This document shows positions 8,429 through 19,342 of a stretch of DNA of 64,000 bases, piece by piece (the first letter of the stretch is position 1; each line of letters begins with the position of its first letter). The translations under genes were made by a program, and so were the position numbers. This DNA comes from Ruegeria arenilitoris (GTDB lineage: Bacteria; Pseudomonadota; Alphaproteobacteria; Rhodobacterales; Rhodobacteraceae). The stretch covers positions 744,001 through 808,000 of the forward strand of contig NZ_WPYP01000001.1 in NCBI RefSeq assembly GCF_013030985.1, in the 5' to 3' direction. The notes under the pieces are model-generated. The model was not told the origin of the DNA. It did not search any database and saw nothing but the letters and a program-made list of their open reading frames with translations.

Positions 8429-10093
8429 ATGCGTTACGATTACGATCTGGGTTCTTATTCCTGTCCGGTCACCACATCCTCGCCCGAGGCGCAGCTCTGG
8501 TTCGACCGGGGCTTGATCTGGACCTACGGCTACAACCACGAAGAGGCCGTGGTCTGTTTTCAGCGCGCGGCTGAACACGACCCGGGTTGCGCCTTGGCCT
8601 TTTGGGGCATCGCCTATGCGGCAGGTCCGAACTACAACCTGCCTTGGGATTTGCGTGACGCGCAGGGACAGCAAAAGGCGCTGGCACAGGCCTATGATGC
8701 GGCGCAACAGGCGCTGGCTTTGCTCGACAGATGTACTCCGGTCGAACAGGCCCTGATCCACGCCCTGCCCGCCCGATACCCACAGCGCGACCCGATTGAG
8801 GATATGCACCGTTGGGATCACGATTTTGCCGATGCCATGCGCGCAGCCTTTGCCGAACAACCCGATCATCTGGACCTGCGCACCATTTATGTCGAGTCTT
8901 TGCTGAACCTGACCCCCTGGCAGATGTGGGACCTGAGCACCGGCAAACCCGCCAAGGGGGCCGCCACGCTCGAGGCGCAGAAGGCGCTGGAAGACGCGAT
9001 GACCAACGACCCCGCCGCCATGTCTCATCCGGGTTTGCTGCATCTCTATGTTCATCTGATGGAAATGTCCCCGACCCCGGAAAAGGCGCTCAAGGCCGGG
9101 GACGTGTTGCGTACGCTGGTGCCCGACGCGGGGCACCTGGTGCATATGCCCACCCATATCGACGTGCTGTGCGGGCATTACCACAACGTCGTTTACTGGA
9201 ACGAAAAGGCCATCGAGGCCGATCTGAAATATTACGAGCGTGAAGGAGCGTTCAACATCTATACCGGCTACCGCCAGCACGATTATCATTTTGTCATCTA
9301 TGGCGCGCTGTTTCTGGGACAGATGGAACCGGCCCTGCGCGCAAATCAGGGGATGTGGGACACCACGCCCGAAGACATGCTGCGCATCGAAAGCCCTCCG
9401 ATGGCGGATTACTTCGAAAGCTACATGTCGATGGGCCCGCATATTCTGGTCCGGTTTGGTCGGTGGGAAGAGGCCAAGGCGCTGGAGCTGCCGTCGGACC
9501 CCGACCTCTATCGTACGCTGACCGCGACCACCCATTATGCCCGTGCCATCGCCCATGCCGCCACCGACCAGGTCGCCGAGGCGGAGGCCGAGGAGCAACT
9601 TTTCCTCTCCGCCAAGGCCTGCGTCCCCGGAACCCGCCTGCTGCACAACAACCGGGTTGTCGATCTGCTGGAAGTCGCCCGGGAAATGCTGCGCGGAGAA
9701 ATCGAATACCGCAAAGGCAACTATGAGATTGCCTATGCCCATCTGCGCCGCTCGGTCGAATTGGACGACACGCTGCCCTATGACGAGCCATGGGGCTGGA
9801 TGCAGCCCACCCGCCACGCTCTGGGGGCGTTGCTCTTCGAGCAGGGGCATACGGACGAGGCCGAAGCGGTCTATCGCGAGGATTTGGGGTTAGGCGGCAC
9901 GCTCAGCCGCGCCTCGATCCATCCGGATAATGTCTGGAGCCTCAAGGGCCTGCATGACTGCCTGAAAGCGCGTGGTGAAACCATTGAGATCGTGCAGGTC
10001 AGACAACGGCTTGATCTGGCGCTGGCCCGGGCTGATCGCGCCGTCGGGGCCTCGTGCTTCTGCGCCCAAGCTGCAATGAGGGCTGCCGAATGA
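8429..10093 (+). CDS. Tetratricopeptide-repeat protein
   Basis: Soluble protein of 554 residues made of helical repeats of TPR type. The clearest are in the N-terminal part (CFQRAAEHDPGCALAFWGIA near residues 38-60) and at the C-terminus (ALGALLFEQGHTDEAEAVYR). No signal peptide or enzyme motif is seen, so it is probably a scaffold. The start follows GGGGAGG. Its stop overlaps the following gene by ATGA, tying it to a secreted SH3-like protein. The function is not known. Confidence 0.85.
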   Translation: MRYDYDLGSYSCPVTTSSPEAQLWFDRGLIWTYGYNHEEAVVCFQRAAEHDPGCALAFWGIAYAAGPNYNLPWDLRDAQGQQKALAQAYDAAQQALALLDRCTPVEQALIHALPARYPQRDPIEDMHRWDHDFADAMRAAFAEQPDHLDLRTIYVESLLNLTPWQMWDLSTGKPAKGAATLEAQKALEDAMTNDPAAMSHPGLLHLYVHLMEMSPTPEKALKAGDVLRTLVPDAGHLVHMPTHIDVLCGHYHNVVYWNEKAIEADLKYYEREGAFNIYTGYRQHDYHFVIYGALFLGQMEPALRANQGMWDTTPEDMLRIESPPMADYFESYMSMGPHILVRFGRWEEAKALELPSDPDLYRTLTATTHYARAIAHAATDQVAEAEAEEQLFLSAKACVPGTRLLHNNRVVDLLEVAREMLRGEIEYRKGNYEIAYAHLRRSVELDDTLPYDEPWGWMQPTRHALGALLFEQGHTDEAEAVYREDLGLGGTLSRASIHPDNVWSLKGLHDCLKARGETIEIVQVRQRLDLALARADRAVGASCFCAQAAMRAAE

Positions 10094-10764
10094 AATACAC
10101 CCTGCTATTGGCCGCCCTGCTCTGCGGGCCCGCACTTGCGGATCGGCAGTCCTTTCCTCCGGTCGATCAGGCCGCGCAGGACCCCTCGCTGGTGGCCTTT
10201 CGCGATGCACTTTTGTCCAAGGTGGCCGCGCGAGATACTGAGGCAGTGGTCGCCATGGCCTGCCCGGACATCTACCTGAGCCACGGCGGAAACGGCGGCC
10301 CTCTGGAATTGCGCGCCAATCTGATCCTCGACCCGGAAACCCTGTCAGAGGAGTACCGCAACGACGCGGATGCCCTGCGTGAGGCATATTGGTCCGATCT
10401 GGAAAACACACTCTCCCAGCCCGGTTATTTCGACGATGAGGGCGAGTTCTGGATGCCACATCAGTGGCAGATCACCTTGCCCGCCTCGCTGGACCCGTTC
10501 ATGGCTTACTATATCACCGGATCGGATGTATCCCTGCGTCAGTCGGCCGACCGCAACGCGCCGACCTTGGGCCTCATCAGCTACGAGATTGCAATCATCC
10601 GCGATTTTCAGGACGGCGCTGAATATCAACAGGTGCTGCTAACCGACGGAACGCAAGGCTTCATGCACAACGATTACCTGTGGCCCATGACAGGCCACCG
10701 CGCCGCTTTCGTGAAATCGGATGCGGGCGAATGGCAGCTGTGCACCTTCGTCAGCGGCGATTAG
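10090..10764 (+). CDS. Secreted SH3-like protein
   Basis: 224 residues with a clear Sec signal peptide (MKYTLLLAALLCGPALA). The C-terminal half looks like a bacterial SH3 domain (DVSLRQSADRNAPTLGLISYE, then GFMHNDYLWPM), a fold often used for cell-wall or protein binding. The start at 10090 overlaps the stop of the TPR gene, and upstream in-frame codons from 10054 lack a ribosome site. Its TAG stop at 10762-10764 overlaps the mfd stop (10761-10763) from the other strand, so the two genes meet tail to tail with no spacer. Confidence 0.8.
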   Translation: MKYTLLLAALLCGPALADRQSFPPVDQAAQDPSLVAFRDALLSKVAARDTEAVVAMACPDIYLSHGGNGGPLELRANLILDPETLSEEYRNDADALREAYWSDLENTLSQPGYFDDEGEFWMPHQWQITLPASLDPFMAYYITGSDVSLRQSADRNAPTLGLISYEIAIIRDFQDGAEYQQVLLTDGTQGFMHNDYLWPMTGHRAAFVKSDAGEWQLCTFVSGD

Positions 10765-13700
10765 GCCTTGGCCTTTTTCTTCTCGGCCACAACCTTTTCC
10801 GCCAGATCGCGGGCGATGGCAAACGCGCCTTTGATCTTGTCGCTGTCTTTCTTCCAGTCGCGGCGCACAACGATCTTGTTGTCTTTGACCTTGGCCAGCC
10901 CGCGCTGATTCTGAATGAACTCGACCAGCCCCTGAGGCGATGCGAACTTGTCATTGTGGAACTGGATCGTCGCGCCTTTTGGCCCGCCGTCCAGCTTGGC
11001 AATGCCCGCGCGTTTGCACATGGCCTTGATACGCACGACCAGCATCAGCGTGTTCACTTCTTTCGGAAGAGAGCCGAAACGGTCGATCAGTTCGGCCGCA
11101 AAGCCTTCCAGTTCGACCTTGGTCGAAAGCGACGACAGGCGGCGATAGAGGCCTAGACGCACGTCTAGATCGGGCACGTAATCCTCGGGGATCAGAACCG
11201 GCACACCCAGATTGATCTGCGGCGCCCATTGGTCATCAGCGTCGGACAGCCCCTCCATCTCACCGGCTTTGATCTTGGCAATCGCCTCTTCCAGCATGGA
11301 TTGATAGAGTTCGTACCCCACGTCGCGCATCTGGCCCGACTGTTCCTCGCCCAGCAGGTTGCCTGCGCCCCGAATATCAAGGTCTTGGCTAGCCAGCGTG
11401 AAACCAGCCCCCAGCGTATCCAGTGAGCCCAGAACGCGCAGGCGCTTCTCGGCCGTGGCGGTCAGTTTCTGGCGCGGCTTGGTGGTCAGATAGGCATATG
11501 CCCGCGTCTTCGAGCGCCCCACCCGGCCGCGGATCTGATAAAGCTGCGCAAGGCCGAACATGTCTGCACAGTGCACAACCATCGTGTTAGCTGTGGGAAT
11601 ATCCAACCCGCTTTCCACAATCGTCGTGGCCAGCAGCACATCGTATTTACCGTCGTAAAACGCGTTCATCCGGTCGTCGAGTTCTCCTGCCGCCATCTGC
11701 CCGTGGGCCACGACATAGGTCAGCTCCGGTAGTTGGTCCTTCAGGAATTCCTCGATCTCGGGCAGGTCCGCGATGCGCGGGACCACATAGAAACTCTGCC
11801 CGCCGCGATAATGTTCGCGCAGCAGCGCCTCGCGGATCGTGACCGCGTCGAACTCGCTGACATAAGTGCGGATGGCCAGTCGGTCGATGGGCGGCGTGCC
11901 GATGATCGACAGATCGCGCACACCGGTCAGCGACAGTTGCAACGTCCGCGGGATCGGCGTGGCGGTCAGGGTCAGGACGTGGATATCCGAGCGCAGCTGT
12001 TTCAGGCGTTCCTTGTGGCCGACGCCGAAATGCTGCTCCTCATCGATGATGAGCAGCCCAAGGTTGTTGAACCGTATCCCCTTGGCCAACAGCGCGTGGG
12101 TCCCAATGACGATATCCACCGTGCCGCGCGCCAGCCCGTCTCGGGTCTGTTGCGCTTCTTTGGCGGATACAAAACGCGAAAGTTGCCGGACCTCCAGCGG
12201 GAAACCCCGGAAGCGTTCCTTGAAGGACGCCGCGTGTTGGCGGGCCAACAATGTGGTCGGCGCAACAACCGCCACCTGTACGCCCGACATCGCCGCGACA
12301 AAGGCCGCGCGCATGGCGACCTCGGTTTTGCCAAAGCCGACATCGCCGCAGATCAGGCGATCCATTGGCGCGCCGGAGTGCATGTCCTCCATGACCTCGG
12401 ATATCGCGCGCAGTTGGTCGTCGGTTTCCTGATACGGGAAGCGTGCGCTGAATTCCTCCCACGCGTGCGGCGGCGGATCCATAACCGGCGCTTTGCGCAG
12501 CGCACGTTCAGCAGCGATGCGGATCAGCTTATCCGCCATCTCGCGGATCCGCTCTTTCAGCTTGGCTTTCTTGGCCTGCCATGCACCACCGCCCAGACGG
12601 TCCAGCAACCCTTCGTCGTGACCGTATTTCGACAGCAGTTCGATGTTCTCGACCGGAAGATAGAGCTTTGCCTGCTCGGCGTATTCCAGCAGCAGACATT
12701 CATGGGCGGCACCGGCGGCGGTGACGACCTCCATCCCCATGTAACGCCCGATGCCGTGGTCCACATGCACCACCAGATCACCGGGGCTGAGGGATTGGGT
12801 CTCGGTCAGGAAATTCTCGGCCTTGCGGCGTTTCTTGGGTTGGCGGATCAGACGGTCGCCCAGCACGTCCTGCTCGGCAATAACCGTCAGGCCGGGGGTT
12901 TCAAACCCGTGTTCCAGGGCCCAGACAGCCAGATGCAACCCGCGTTTTCCGACGCGCGTACCGTCGGTGACTGGGATGGCCTCGGCCAGACCTTCGTCCT
13001 CAATCAACCCGGTCAGGCGTTCTCGTGCACCTTCGGAATAGGACGCAATCAGCACCGGACCCTTGGCCATCTTATCGGTGATATGGCTGGCAAGGGCTCC
13101 AAACAGGCTGATGCTTTCCTGCTGGCGCTCCGGTGCAAAGTTGCGGCCAATCCGGCCGCCCGCATCGATCACTCCGGGACCGCTGGCCTGCGGCAGAGGG
13201 CTGAATTGGAGCACCCGCTGATCACCCACCGCCTGATCCCACGCGGCATCGTCCAGGTACAGCAGACCGGGCGGCGTGGGCTTATACACAGTGTCCATGC
13301 GCGAGCGGTTCTCTAGCGCCAGCCGCCGGGTTTCATACTGATCGGCGATCGTATCCCAGCGCGCAAGCCGCGCGGGCGTGACCTGATCGTCCACCGTGAT
13401 CGTCGCATCCGGCAGGTAGTCGAACAGGGTTTCAAGTTTCTCATGAAAGAACGGCAGCCAGTGCTCGATGCCCTGATGCTTGCGGCCCGCGCTGACCGCT
13501 TCGTACAACGGATCGTCGGTGCCCGCCGCACCGAATTCGATGCGATAGTTTTGGCGGAACCGGGTGATGGCCGCGTCATCCAGAATAACCTCGGAGACCG
13601 GGGCGAGTTCCACCACCTCCAGTTTCTCGGTCGTGCGTTGTGATACGGGATCAAAGCGGCGCGCCCCGTCCAGAACGTCGCCAAACAGGTCCAGACGTAC

Positions 13701-14216
13701 GGGGCCGGATTCACCGGGCGGGAAGATATCGATGATCCCGCCCCGGATGGCATAGTCTCCGGGTTCCATCACCGTCGGGCTTTGGGTGAACCCCATCCGC
13801 ACCAGAAAGTTCCGCAGCGCGGTTTCATCGACGCGGTGGTCCACGCGCGCGGTGAACGCAGCCTCTCGCAGAACGTCACGTGCCGGCACCCGCTGGGTCG
13901 CGGCGTTCAGAGTGGTCAGCAGTACGAACCGGTCCGGCATCTGATGCACCAGCGCCGCCAGCGTCGCTACGCGGGCCGCTGCGATATCCGCGTTGGGCGA
14001 AACCCGGTCATAGGGCAGACAATCCCAGCCCGGAAAAACAAAGACCGGCATGTCCGGCGCAAAGAAGGCCAGCGCAGCACGCATCGCCTCCATCCGCTTG
14101 TCATCGCGGGCGACATGACAAACCGGCCCGCCGGAACGCGCGATCTCGTTCAGGACAAGCTGCGCGTCAAACCCCTCGGGGGCGCCGCCAACAGTTACGT
14201 GGTTCGGAGCCGTCAT
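10761..14216 (-). CDS. mfd: Transcription-repair coupling factor Mfd
   Basis: 1151-residue ATP-dependent translocase that removes stalled RNA polymerase from damaged template strands and recruits UvrA. The domains are in the usual order: UvrB-like N-terminal modules, the RNA-polymerase interaction domain (GDLVVHVDHGIGRYMGM near 470), the RecG-like motor with Walker A GDVGFGKTEVAMRA and box II IIDEEQHFGVGHKE, then GRVGRSKTRAYAYL and the C-terminal UvrA-binding domain. Length is normal. It converges on the SH3-like gene with overlapping stop codons; a four-TM protein gene lies 21 bases upstream on the same strand. Confidence 0.97.
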   Translation of the reverse strand: MTAPNHVTVGGAPEGFDAQLVLNEIARSGGPVCHVARDDKRMEAMRAALAFFAPDMPVFVFPGWDCLPYDRVSPNADIAAARVATLAALVHQMPDRFVLLTTLNAATQRVPARDVLREAAFTARVDHRVDETALRNFLVRMGFTQSPTVMEPGDYAIRGGIIDIFPPGESGPVRLDLFGDVLDGARRFDPVSQRTTEKLEVVELAPVSEVILDDAAITRFRQNYRIEFGAAGTDDPLYEAVSAGRKHQGIEHWLPFFHEKLETLFDYLPDATITVDDQVTPARLARWDTIADQYETRRLALENRSRMDTVYKPTPPGLLYLDDAAWDQAVGDQRVLQFSPLPQASGPGVIDAGGRIGRNFAPERQQESISLFGALASHITDKMAKGPVLIASYSEGARERLTGLIEDEGLAEAIPVTDGTRVGKRGLHLAVWALEHGFETPGLTVIAEQDVLGDRLIRQPKKRRKAENFLTETQSLSPGDLVVHVDHGIGRYMGMEVVTAAGAAHECLLLEYAEQAKLYLPVENIELLSKYGHDEGLLDRLGGGAWQAKKAKLKERIREMADKLIRIAAERALRKAPVMDPPPHAWEEFSARFPYQETDDQLRAISEVMEDMHSGAPMDRLICGDVGFGKTEVAMRAAFVAAMSGVQVAVVAPTTLLARQHAASFKERFRGFPLEVRQLSRFVSAKEAQQTRDGLARGTVDIVIGTHALLAKGIRFNNLGLLIIDEEQHFGVGHKERLKQLRSDIHVLTLTATPIPRTLQLSLTGVRDLSIIGTPPIDRLAIRTYVSEFDAVTIREALLREHYRGGQSFYVVPRIADLPEIEEFLKDQLPELTYVVAHGQMAAGELDDRMNAFYDGKYDVLLATTIVESGLDIPTANTMVVHCADMFGLAQLYQIRGRVGRSKTRAYAYLTTKPRQKLTATAEKRLRVLGSLDTLGAGFTLASQDLDIRGAGNLLGEEQSGQMRDVGYELYQSMLEEAIAKIKAGEMEGLSDADDQWAPQINLGVPVLIPEDYVPDLDVRLGLYRRLSSLSTKVELEGFAAELIDRFGSLPKEVNTLMLVVRIKAMCKRAGIAKLDGGPKGATIQFHNDKFASPQGLVEFIQNQRGLAKVKDNKIVVRRDWKKDSDKIKGAFAIARDLAEKVVAEKKKAKA

Positions 14217-14237
14217 CGCCTAGCCTTTCCGAATTTT

Positions 14238-14762
14238 CTACCCCAGAACCCCAATCGAGAAGTTCTGATACATACCCCAAAGCGACGTAATCAAAATCGA
14301 AATCATACCAATAATCTGCGTGTAGATTCGGCAACGTGTCAAAACCTTGCCGACGAACTCCAGCGATCCGTCACTGCGCCGCAATTTATGTGCGGCCCTG
14401 ATGTTGATGAGCGTCACCAAGCACATGGGGAACAGCAGTAGGAACACGGCCTGGGCAAACTCGACCCCATAATAAAAGCCAAGCATCGCCAGACCAGTGA
14501 AGAAGAAGCAGCTCAACCCCAGAATGATCAATCCGGACTTTTCGACGAGGAACAGAATACGGTTGCCGTTGATCCGGACGATATCCAGCAAATCCTGCTC
14601 GGTCTGCCCGCCGACCCGGCGGGCGCGTACCAGCAGATCGAACGGCACACCCATCGCCCAGTGGCTTGCCGATGACCACAGAACGGCCAGAACGATCCAA
14701 TACCACAGATTCGAAAAGCTGCGCATGTCGATGATTTCGAAAAGCGAAGAGTATAAGTCCAA
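14238..14762 (-). CDS. Membrane protein of unknown function (four TM segments)
   Basis: 174-residue integral membrane protein with hydrophobic segments near residues 18-38, 73-96, 99-121 and 145-165. The N-terminus (FEIIDMRSFSNLWYWI) is of a kind I recall from Rhodobacterales hypothetical proteins, some loosely labelled as SufBCD-associated; I see nothing that supports that role. It lies 21 bases upstream of mfd on the same strand and is probably co-transcribed with it. No catalytic motif is recognised. Confidence 0.75.
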   Translation of the reverse strand: MDLYSSLFEIIDMRSFSNLWYWIVLAVLWSSASHWAMGVPFDLLVRARRVGGQTEQDLLDIVRINGNRILFLVEKSGLIILGLSCFFFTGLAMLGFYYGVEFAQAVFLLLFPMCLVTLINIRAAHKLRRSDGSLEFVGKVLTRCRIYTQIIGMISILITSLWGMYQNFSIGVLG

Positions 14763-14821
14763 GCGTCAGCCCTTTGTTCCCAGTCCTGATGGGCTTTTTC
14801 GCATAGGTGCGTTGATCCTAA

Positions 14822-15880
<1,059 letters not shown>

Positions 15881-16022
15881 AACCCCTAATTGTCGCAATT
15901 TTTCGCCGATTGTGATCTGCGGCCACGCAGCTTTCCCGTGACACGCAGCCGCAATCGGCGTATTCTCGCACATAAGATCGGGAACAACCGACATATCAGG
16001 CAGCAATACAGAGAAAAAAACC

Positions 16023-16598
16023 ATGAGCAGTTCCAACGCACCCCGACTGAGCCGTCGCGGCTTTGCCTTTGGCATGGCCGGTTTGACGGTGACCGCAGCC
16101 TGCGGCAATGGCGTCGGCAGTTCCAACGCAGCCAAAATCGACGCCCGCGTCGATGCCACGCTTGCAGAGATGTATGCAAAATATCCCAACACGGTTGAGA
16201 TCGCCAACAAGGCCACCGGCATGTTGGTTATGCCCCTGATCACTGACGCCGGATTAATCTTCTTTGGCGGCGCCTACGGCCAGGGCGCGTTGCGCATTCA
16301 GGGCGCAACGGTTGATTACTATTCCGCAGTTTCCGGTACCGCCGGTCTGCAAATCGGCGCCCAGCAATATGCACACGTCCTGTTCTTCATGACGCAGGAC
16401 GCACTGAATGATTTCCGCCGCTCCAGCGGATGGACCGCCGGTGCCGACATTGGCTATGTCGTTGATGCAACAGGAAGTTCCCTGTCCACGGACACAACGA
16501 CGCTGCGTTCGCCAGTGTTGGCGGTCGTATTCGGACAAGCCGGTCTGAAATTCGGCGCCACGGTCGAAGGCACCAAATACACACGGATCATTCCATAA
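16023..16598 (+). CDS. SYLF-domain (Ysc84-like) lipoprotein with Tat-type signal
   Basis: 191 residues. The N-terminus has a twin-arginine motif (LSRRGFAFGMAG) leading to a lipobox-like TVTAAC, so it is probably exported folded by Tat and lipidated at Cys27. The mature part matches the SYLF/Ysc84 lipid-binding family (MLVMPLITDAGLIFFGGAYG, then AVVFGQAGLKFGATVEG at the C-terminus). The role in bacteria is uncertain; lipid binding is inferred from the family. An intrinsic terminator follows 30 bases after the stop. The Tat translocase genes are in this same window at 50-52 kb. Confidence 0.85.
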   Translation: MSSSNAPRLSRRGFAFGMAGLTVTAACGNGVGSSNAAKIDARVDATLAEMYAKYPNTVEIANKATGMLVMPLITDAGLIFFGGAYGQGALRIQGATVDYYSAVSGTAGLQIGAQQYAHVLFFMTQDALNDFRRSSGWTAGADIGYVVDATGSSLSTDTTTLRSPVLAVVFGQAGLKFGATVEGTKYTRIIP

Positions 16599-16628
16599 CT
16601 CCGGGCTACCACGCGCCCCTCGAACGAT

Positions 16629-16661
16629 CCCCGCCAACAGCCCCACTGTGGCGGGGTTTTT
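16629..16661 (+). terminator. Rho-independent terminator after the SYLF gene
   Basis: Stem CCCCGCCA/TGGCGGGG (16629-16636 with 16649-16656) followed by TTTTT. Confidence 0.85.
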
Positions 16662-16771
16662 CATTTATAGTTCTGTAAACACGAATATTCCCGGGCTGTT
16701 CCTCTTTCGGTCAGCCCGGCCATCCACTAATCTTGCCGAAATCGGAAATGGATCGGGATTAAAGGCCACAA

Positions 16772-19234
16772 ATGGGTTTCGTTTTTCGCTGGCTGTTGCG
16801 TCTTACAACAGGTCTGGTCCTGCTGACACTTGCCGCTGTGGCACTGGTGTATTTTCTGGCCAGTCAATCGCTGCCGGACTACGATCAGACGGTCGAAGTC
16901 AATGGTCTCAGCGCCCCGGTCGAGATCATCCGCGACACGGCAAATGTCCCTCATATTCTGGCCGAGAACGACCCGGACGTGTTCTTTGGGCTTGGCTATG
17001 CCCACGCGCAGGACCGCCTGTGGCAGATGACGGTGATGCGCCGCACCGCTCAGGGCCGCCTGTCCGAAGTGTTCGGCACCCGAACCCTTCATATCGACAA
17101 GCTGCTGCGCCGTCTGGACCTGTACGGGCTGGCGCACCGCTCGGTCGAGGTACAGGACGATTACACCAAGGCCGCACTGCGGGCCTATGCCGCCGGGGTG
17201 AACGCCCGACTGGACGAGATCAACGAAGCTGCCCTTGGCCGTGGTGCACCCGAGATGTTTCTGTTCAACGCGCCCGTGTCCCCGTGGCAGCCCGGCGACA
17301 GCATAGCGGTGATCAAACTGATGAGCCTGCAACTGTCCGGCCATCTTGAAGACGAAGTGCTGCGGGCCCGCACGTCGCTGATATTGAACGATCCTGCGCG
17401 GCTGGCCGATATCCTTCCGGATGTTCCGGGCGCCGGTATCGCAGCCCTGCCCGAATACGCCGCGCTGTTTCCCGGCCTGCCCCGCTATGCCCGCGGCACG
17501 CCGATGCCCGACAGCCCGCTGTCGCCCTTCCCGAAACGCGGGTTGGCCGGGGCGTCTAACGCCTGGACCGCGGCACCTTCGCGTTCGGCCAGCGGTGGCA
17601 CCTTGCTGGCCAACGACCCCCATCTGGGCCTCACCGCGCCGGGCATCTGGTATCTGGCCCGGCTGGAACTGGCCAAGGGCGGCGTGATCGGCGCGACCGT
17701 TCCCGGCATTCCTGCCATTATGGCCGGGCGCAGTGACCGGCTGGGCTGGGGTCTGACATCCTCGTATCTGGACGATCAGGATGTGCATATCGAACGACTG
17801 AACCCCGAAAACCCCGAGGAATACCTGTCGCCGGACGGCTACAAAGAATTCCGCGCCCGCCCCTCGATCATCGAGATCAAGGATGAAGCCCCGATCACCC
17901 TGACCCTGCGCTGGACGGAAAACGGCCCGGTCCTGCCCGGCAGCCACTATAATCTTGAGACGATCACCCCGCCGGGCCATGTCGCGTCGCTGTCCTGGAC
18001 GGCGCTCAGCCCGAGGGATACGTCGATGACGGCCTCGATGGCGCTGATGAACGCCGACAATGTCCGGCAGGGCATCGACGCGGCCGAGCTGTTCATCGCA
18101 CCCTCGCAAAACCTGTCACTTGTGGACAAGGACACGATCGGTCTCAAGCTGATCGGCGCCATGCCGAAACGCGATCTGCGCAACCAAAGCCGAGGCCGCA
18201 TCCCGACGCCGGGCTGGCTGGCCGAAAACCTGTGGCAGGGCCGCCTGCCCTATGCGGACAACCCGGAATTCGTCGCCCCAGTGGGGGGTATTCTGGGCAA
18301 CACCAACAACAAGATCATCGACCGCCCCTTCCCTGAACATGTGTCCTATGAATGGGGCGACACCCAGCGCGTGCACCGCTGGGAACGCCTGATGCAATCG
18401 CGCGAGGTCCACACTCGCGACAGCTTTATCGAGGCGCAGCTGGATACCGTCAGCTTCACCGCCCGTTCACTGCTGCCGCTGATCGGGGCCGATTTGTGGT
18501 TCACCGGAGCCTCTGCCCCCGAGGGCACGCCCGAACGCCAGCGCCAGATCGCCCTGTCCCTGCTGGCCGAGTGGAATGGCGAGATGAACGAACACCTGCC
18601 AGAGCCGCTGATCTATGCCGCATGGTTGCGGGCGTTGCAGATCCGGCTGATCTCGGATGACCTCGGCCCGCTGGCTGCCGAATACAAGCATGTCGAGCCG
18701 CTGTTCATCGAACGTGTTTACCGCGATATCGATGGCGCATCGGTCTGGTGTGACGTGCGCCAGAGTGCTCCGACTGAAACCTGCACCGACATGGCCCGGC
18801 TGGCGCTGGACGACGCGCTGATCTGGATTTCCGAGAACTATGGCAGCGCACTGGAATCCCTGCGCTGGGGCGATGCGCATCAGGCCACCCATGATCACCC
18901 GGTTCTGGGTACGGTTCCGGTGTTGCGCTTCTTTGTGAACATCCGCCAATCCACCAGCGGCGGTGACAACACCCTGCTGCGCGGGCGTACTTCGGGTGAA
19001 GGCAAGAACCCGTTCCTGAACGTCCACGGCGCCGGCTATCGCGGGGTCTATGATTTTGCCGACCCGGACAGTTCGGTCTTCATCACAGCCACCGGCCAGT
19101 CGGGCCATTTCCTGTCGCGCTATTATGACGATCAGGCGCAGTTGTGGCGGCGTGGAGAGTATATCCCCATGTCGCTGGACCTTGATCTGGCGCGCGCCGC
19201 CGCCGTTGGTGTGACGAACCTGATCCCGCGCTGA
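16772..19234 (+). CDS. Penicillin acylase-family Ntn hydrolase
   Basis: 820-residue secreted or membrane-anchored amidase precursor of the penicillin G acylase/acyl-homoserine-lactone acylase superfamily. There is one N-terminal TM or signal segment (residues 8-31), then the alpha region with GYAHAQDRLWQM near 74. The autocleavage site is G-A-S-N-A-W, so Ser262 becomes the N-terminal nucleophile of the beta chain. NDPHLGL follows, then the Asn of the oxyanion hole further on (LGNTNNKI). Natural substrates in marine bacteria could be acyl amides, including AHL signals, but this cannot be decided from sequence. Single gene with no clear operon partner. Confidence 0.9.
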   Translation: MGFVFRWLLRLTTGLVLLTLAAVALVYFLASQSLPDYDQTVEVNGLSAPVEIIRDTANVPHILAENDPDVFFGLGYAHAQDRLWQMTVMRRTAQGRLSEVFGTRTLHIDKLLRRLDLYGLAHRSVEVQDDYTKAALRAYAAGVNARLDEINEAALGRGAPEMFLFNAPVSPWQPGDSIAVIKLMSLQLSGHLEDEVLRARTSLILNDPARLADILPDVPGAGIAALPEYAALFPGLPRYARGTPMPDSPLSPFPKRGLAGASNAWTAAPSRSASGGTLLANDPHLGLTAPGIWYLARLELAKGGVIGATVPGIPAIMAGRSDRLGWGLTSSYLDDQDVHIERLNPENPEEYLSPDGYKEFRARPSIIEIKDEAPITLTLRWTENGPVLPGSHYNLETITPPGHVASLSWTALSPRDTSMTASMALMNADNVRQGIDAAELFIAPSQNLSLVDKDTIGLKLIGAMPKRDLRNQSRGRIPTPGWLAENLWQGRLPYADNPEFVAPVGGILGNTNNKIIDRPFPEHVSYEWGDTQRVHRWERLMQSREVHTRDSFIEAQLDTVSFTARSLLPLIGADLWFTGASAPEGTPERQRQIALSLLAEWNGEMNEHLPEPLIYAAWLRALQIRLISDDLGPLAAEYKHVEPLFIERVYRDIDGASVWCDVRQSAPTETCTDMARLALDDALIWISENYGSALESLRWGDAHQATHDHPVLGTVPVLRFFVNIRQSTSGGDNTLLRGRTSGEGKNPFLNVHGAGYRGVYDFADPDSSVFITATGQSGHFLSRYYDDQAQLWRRGEYIPMSLDLDLARAAAVGVTNLIPR

Positions 19235-19342
19235 TTTCGCCTGTTTCGGCAGGACCTTGCCCCTTTTTTCGGGTGACGTGGACGCCGACCCGCCTTTTCG
19301 CCTACGATCTGGGCACCAACGGGTTGGGACCAGGGGGCACAA

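Noticed and set aside
11733..13316. 527-codon frame antisense to mfd
   Set aside because: It mirrors conserved Mfd motor motifs on the other strand; composition (Gln/His/Arg-rich) is typical of antisense shadows.
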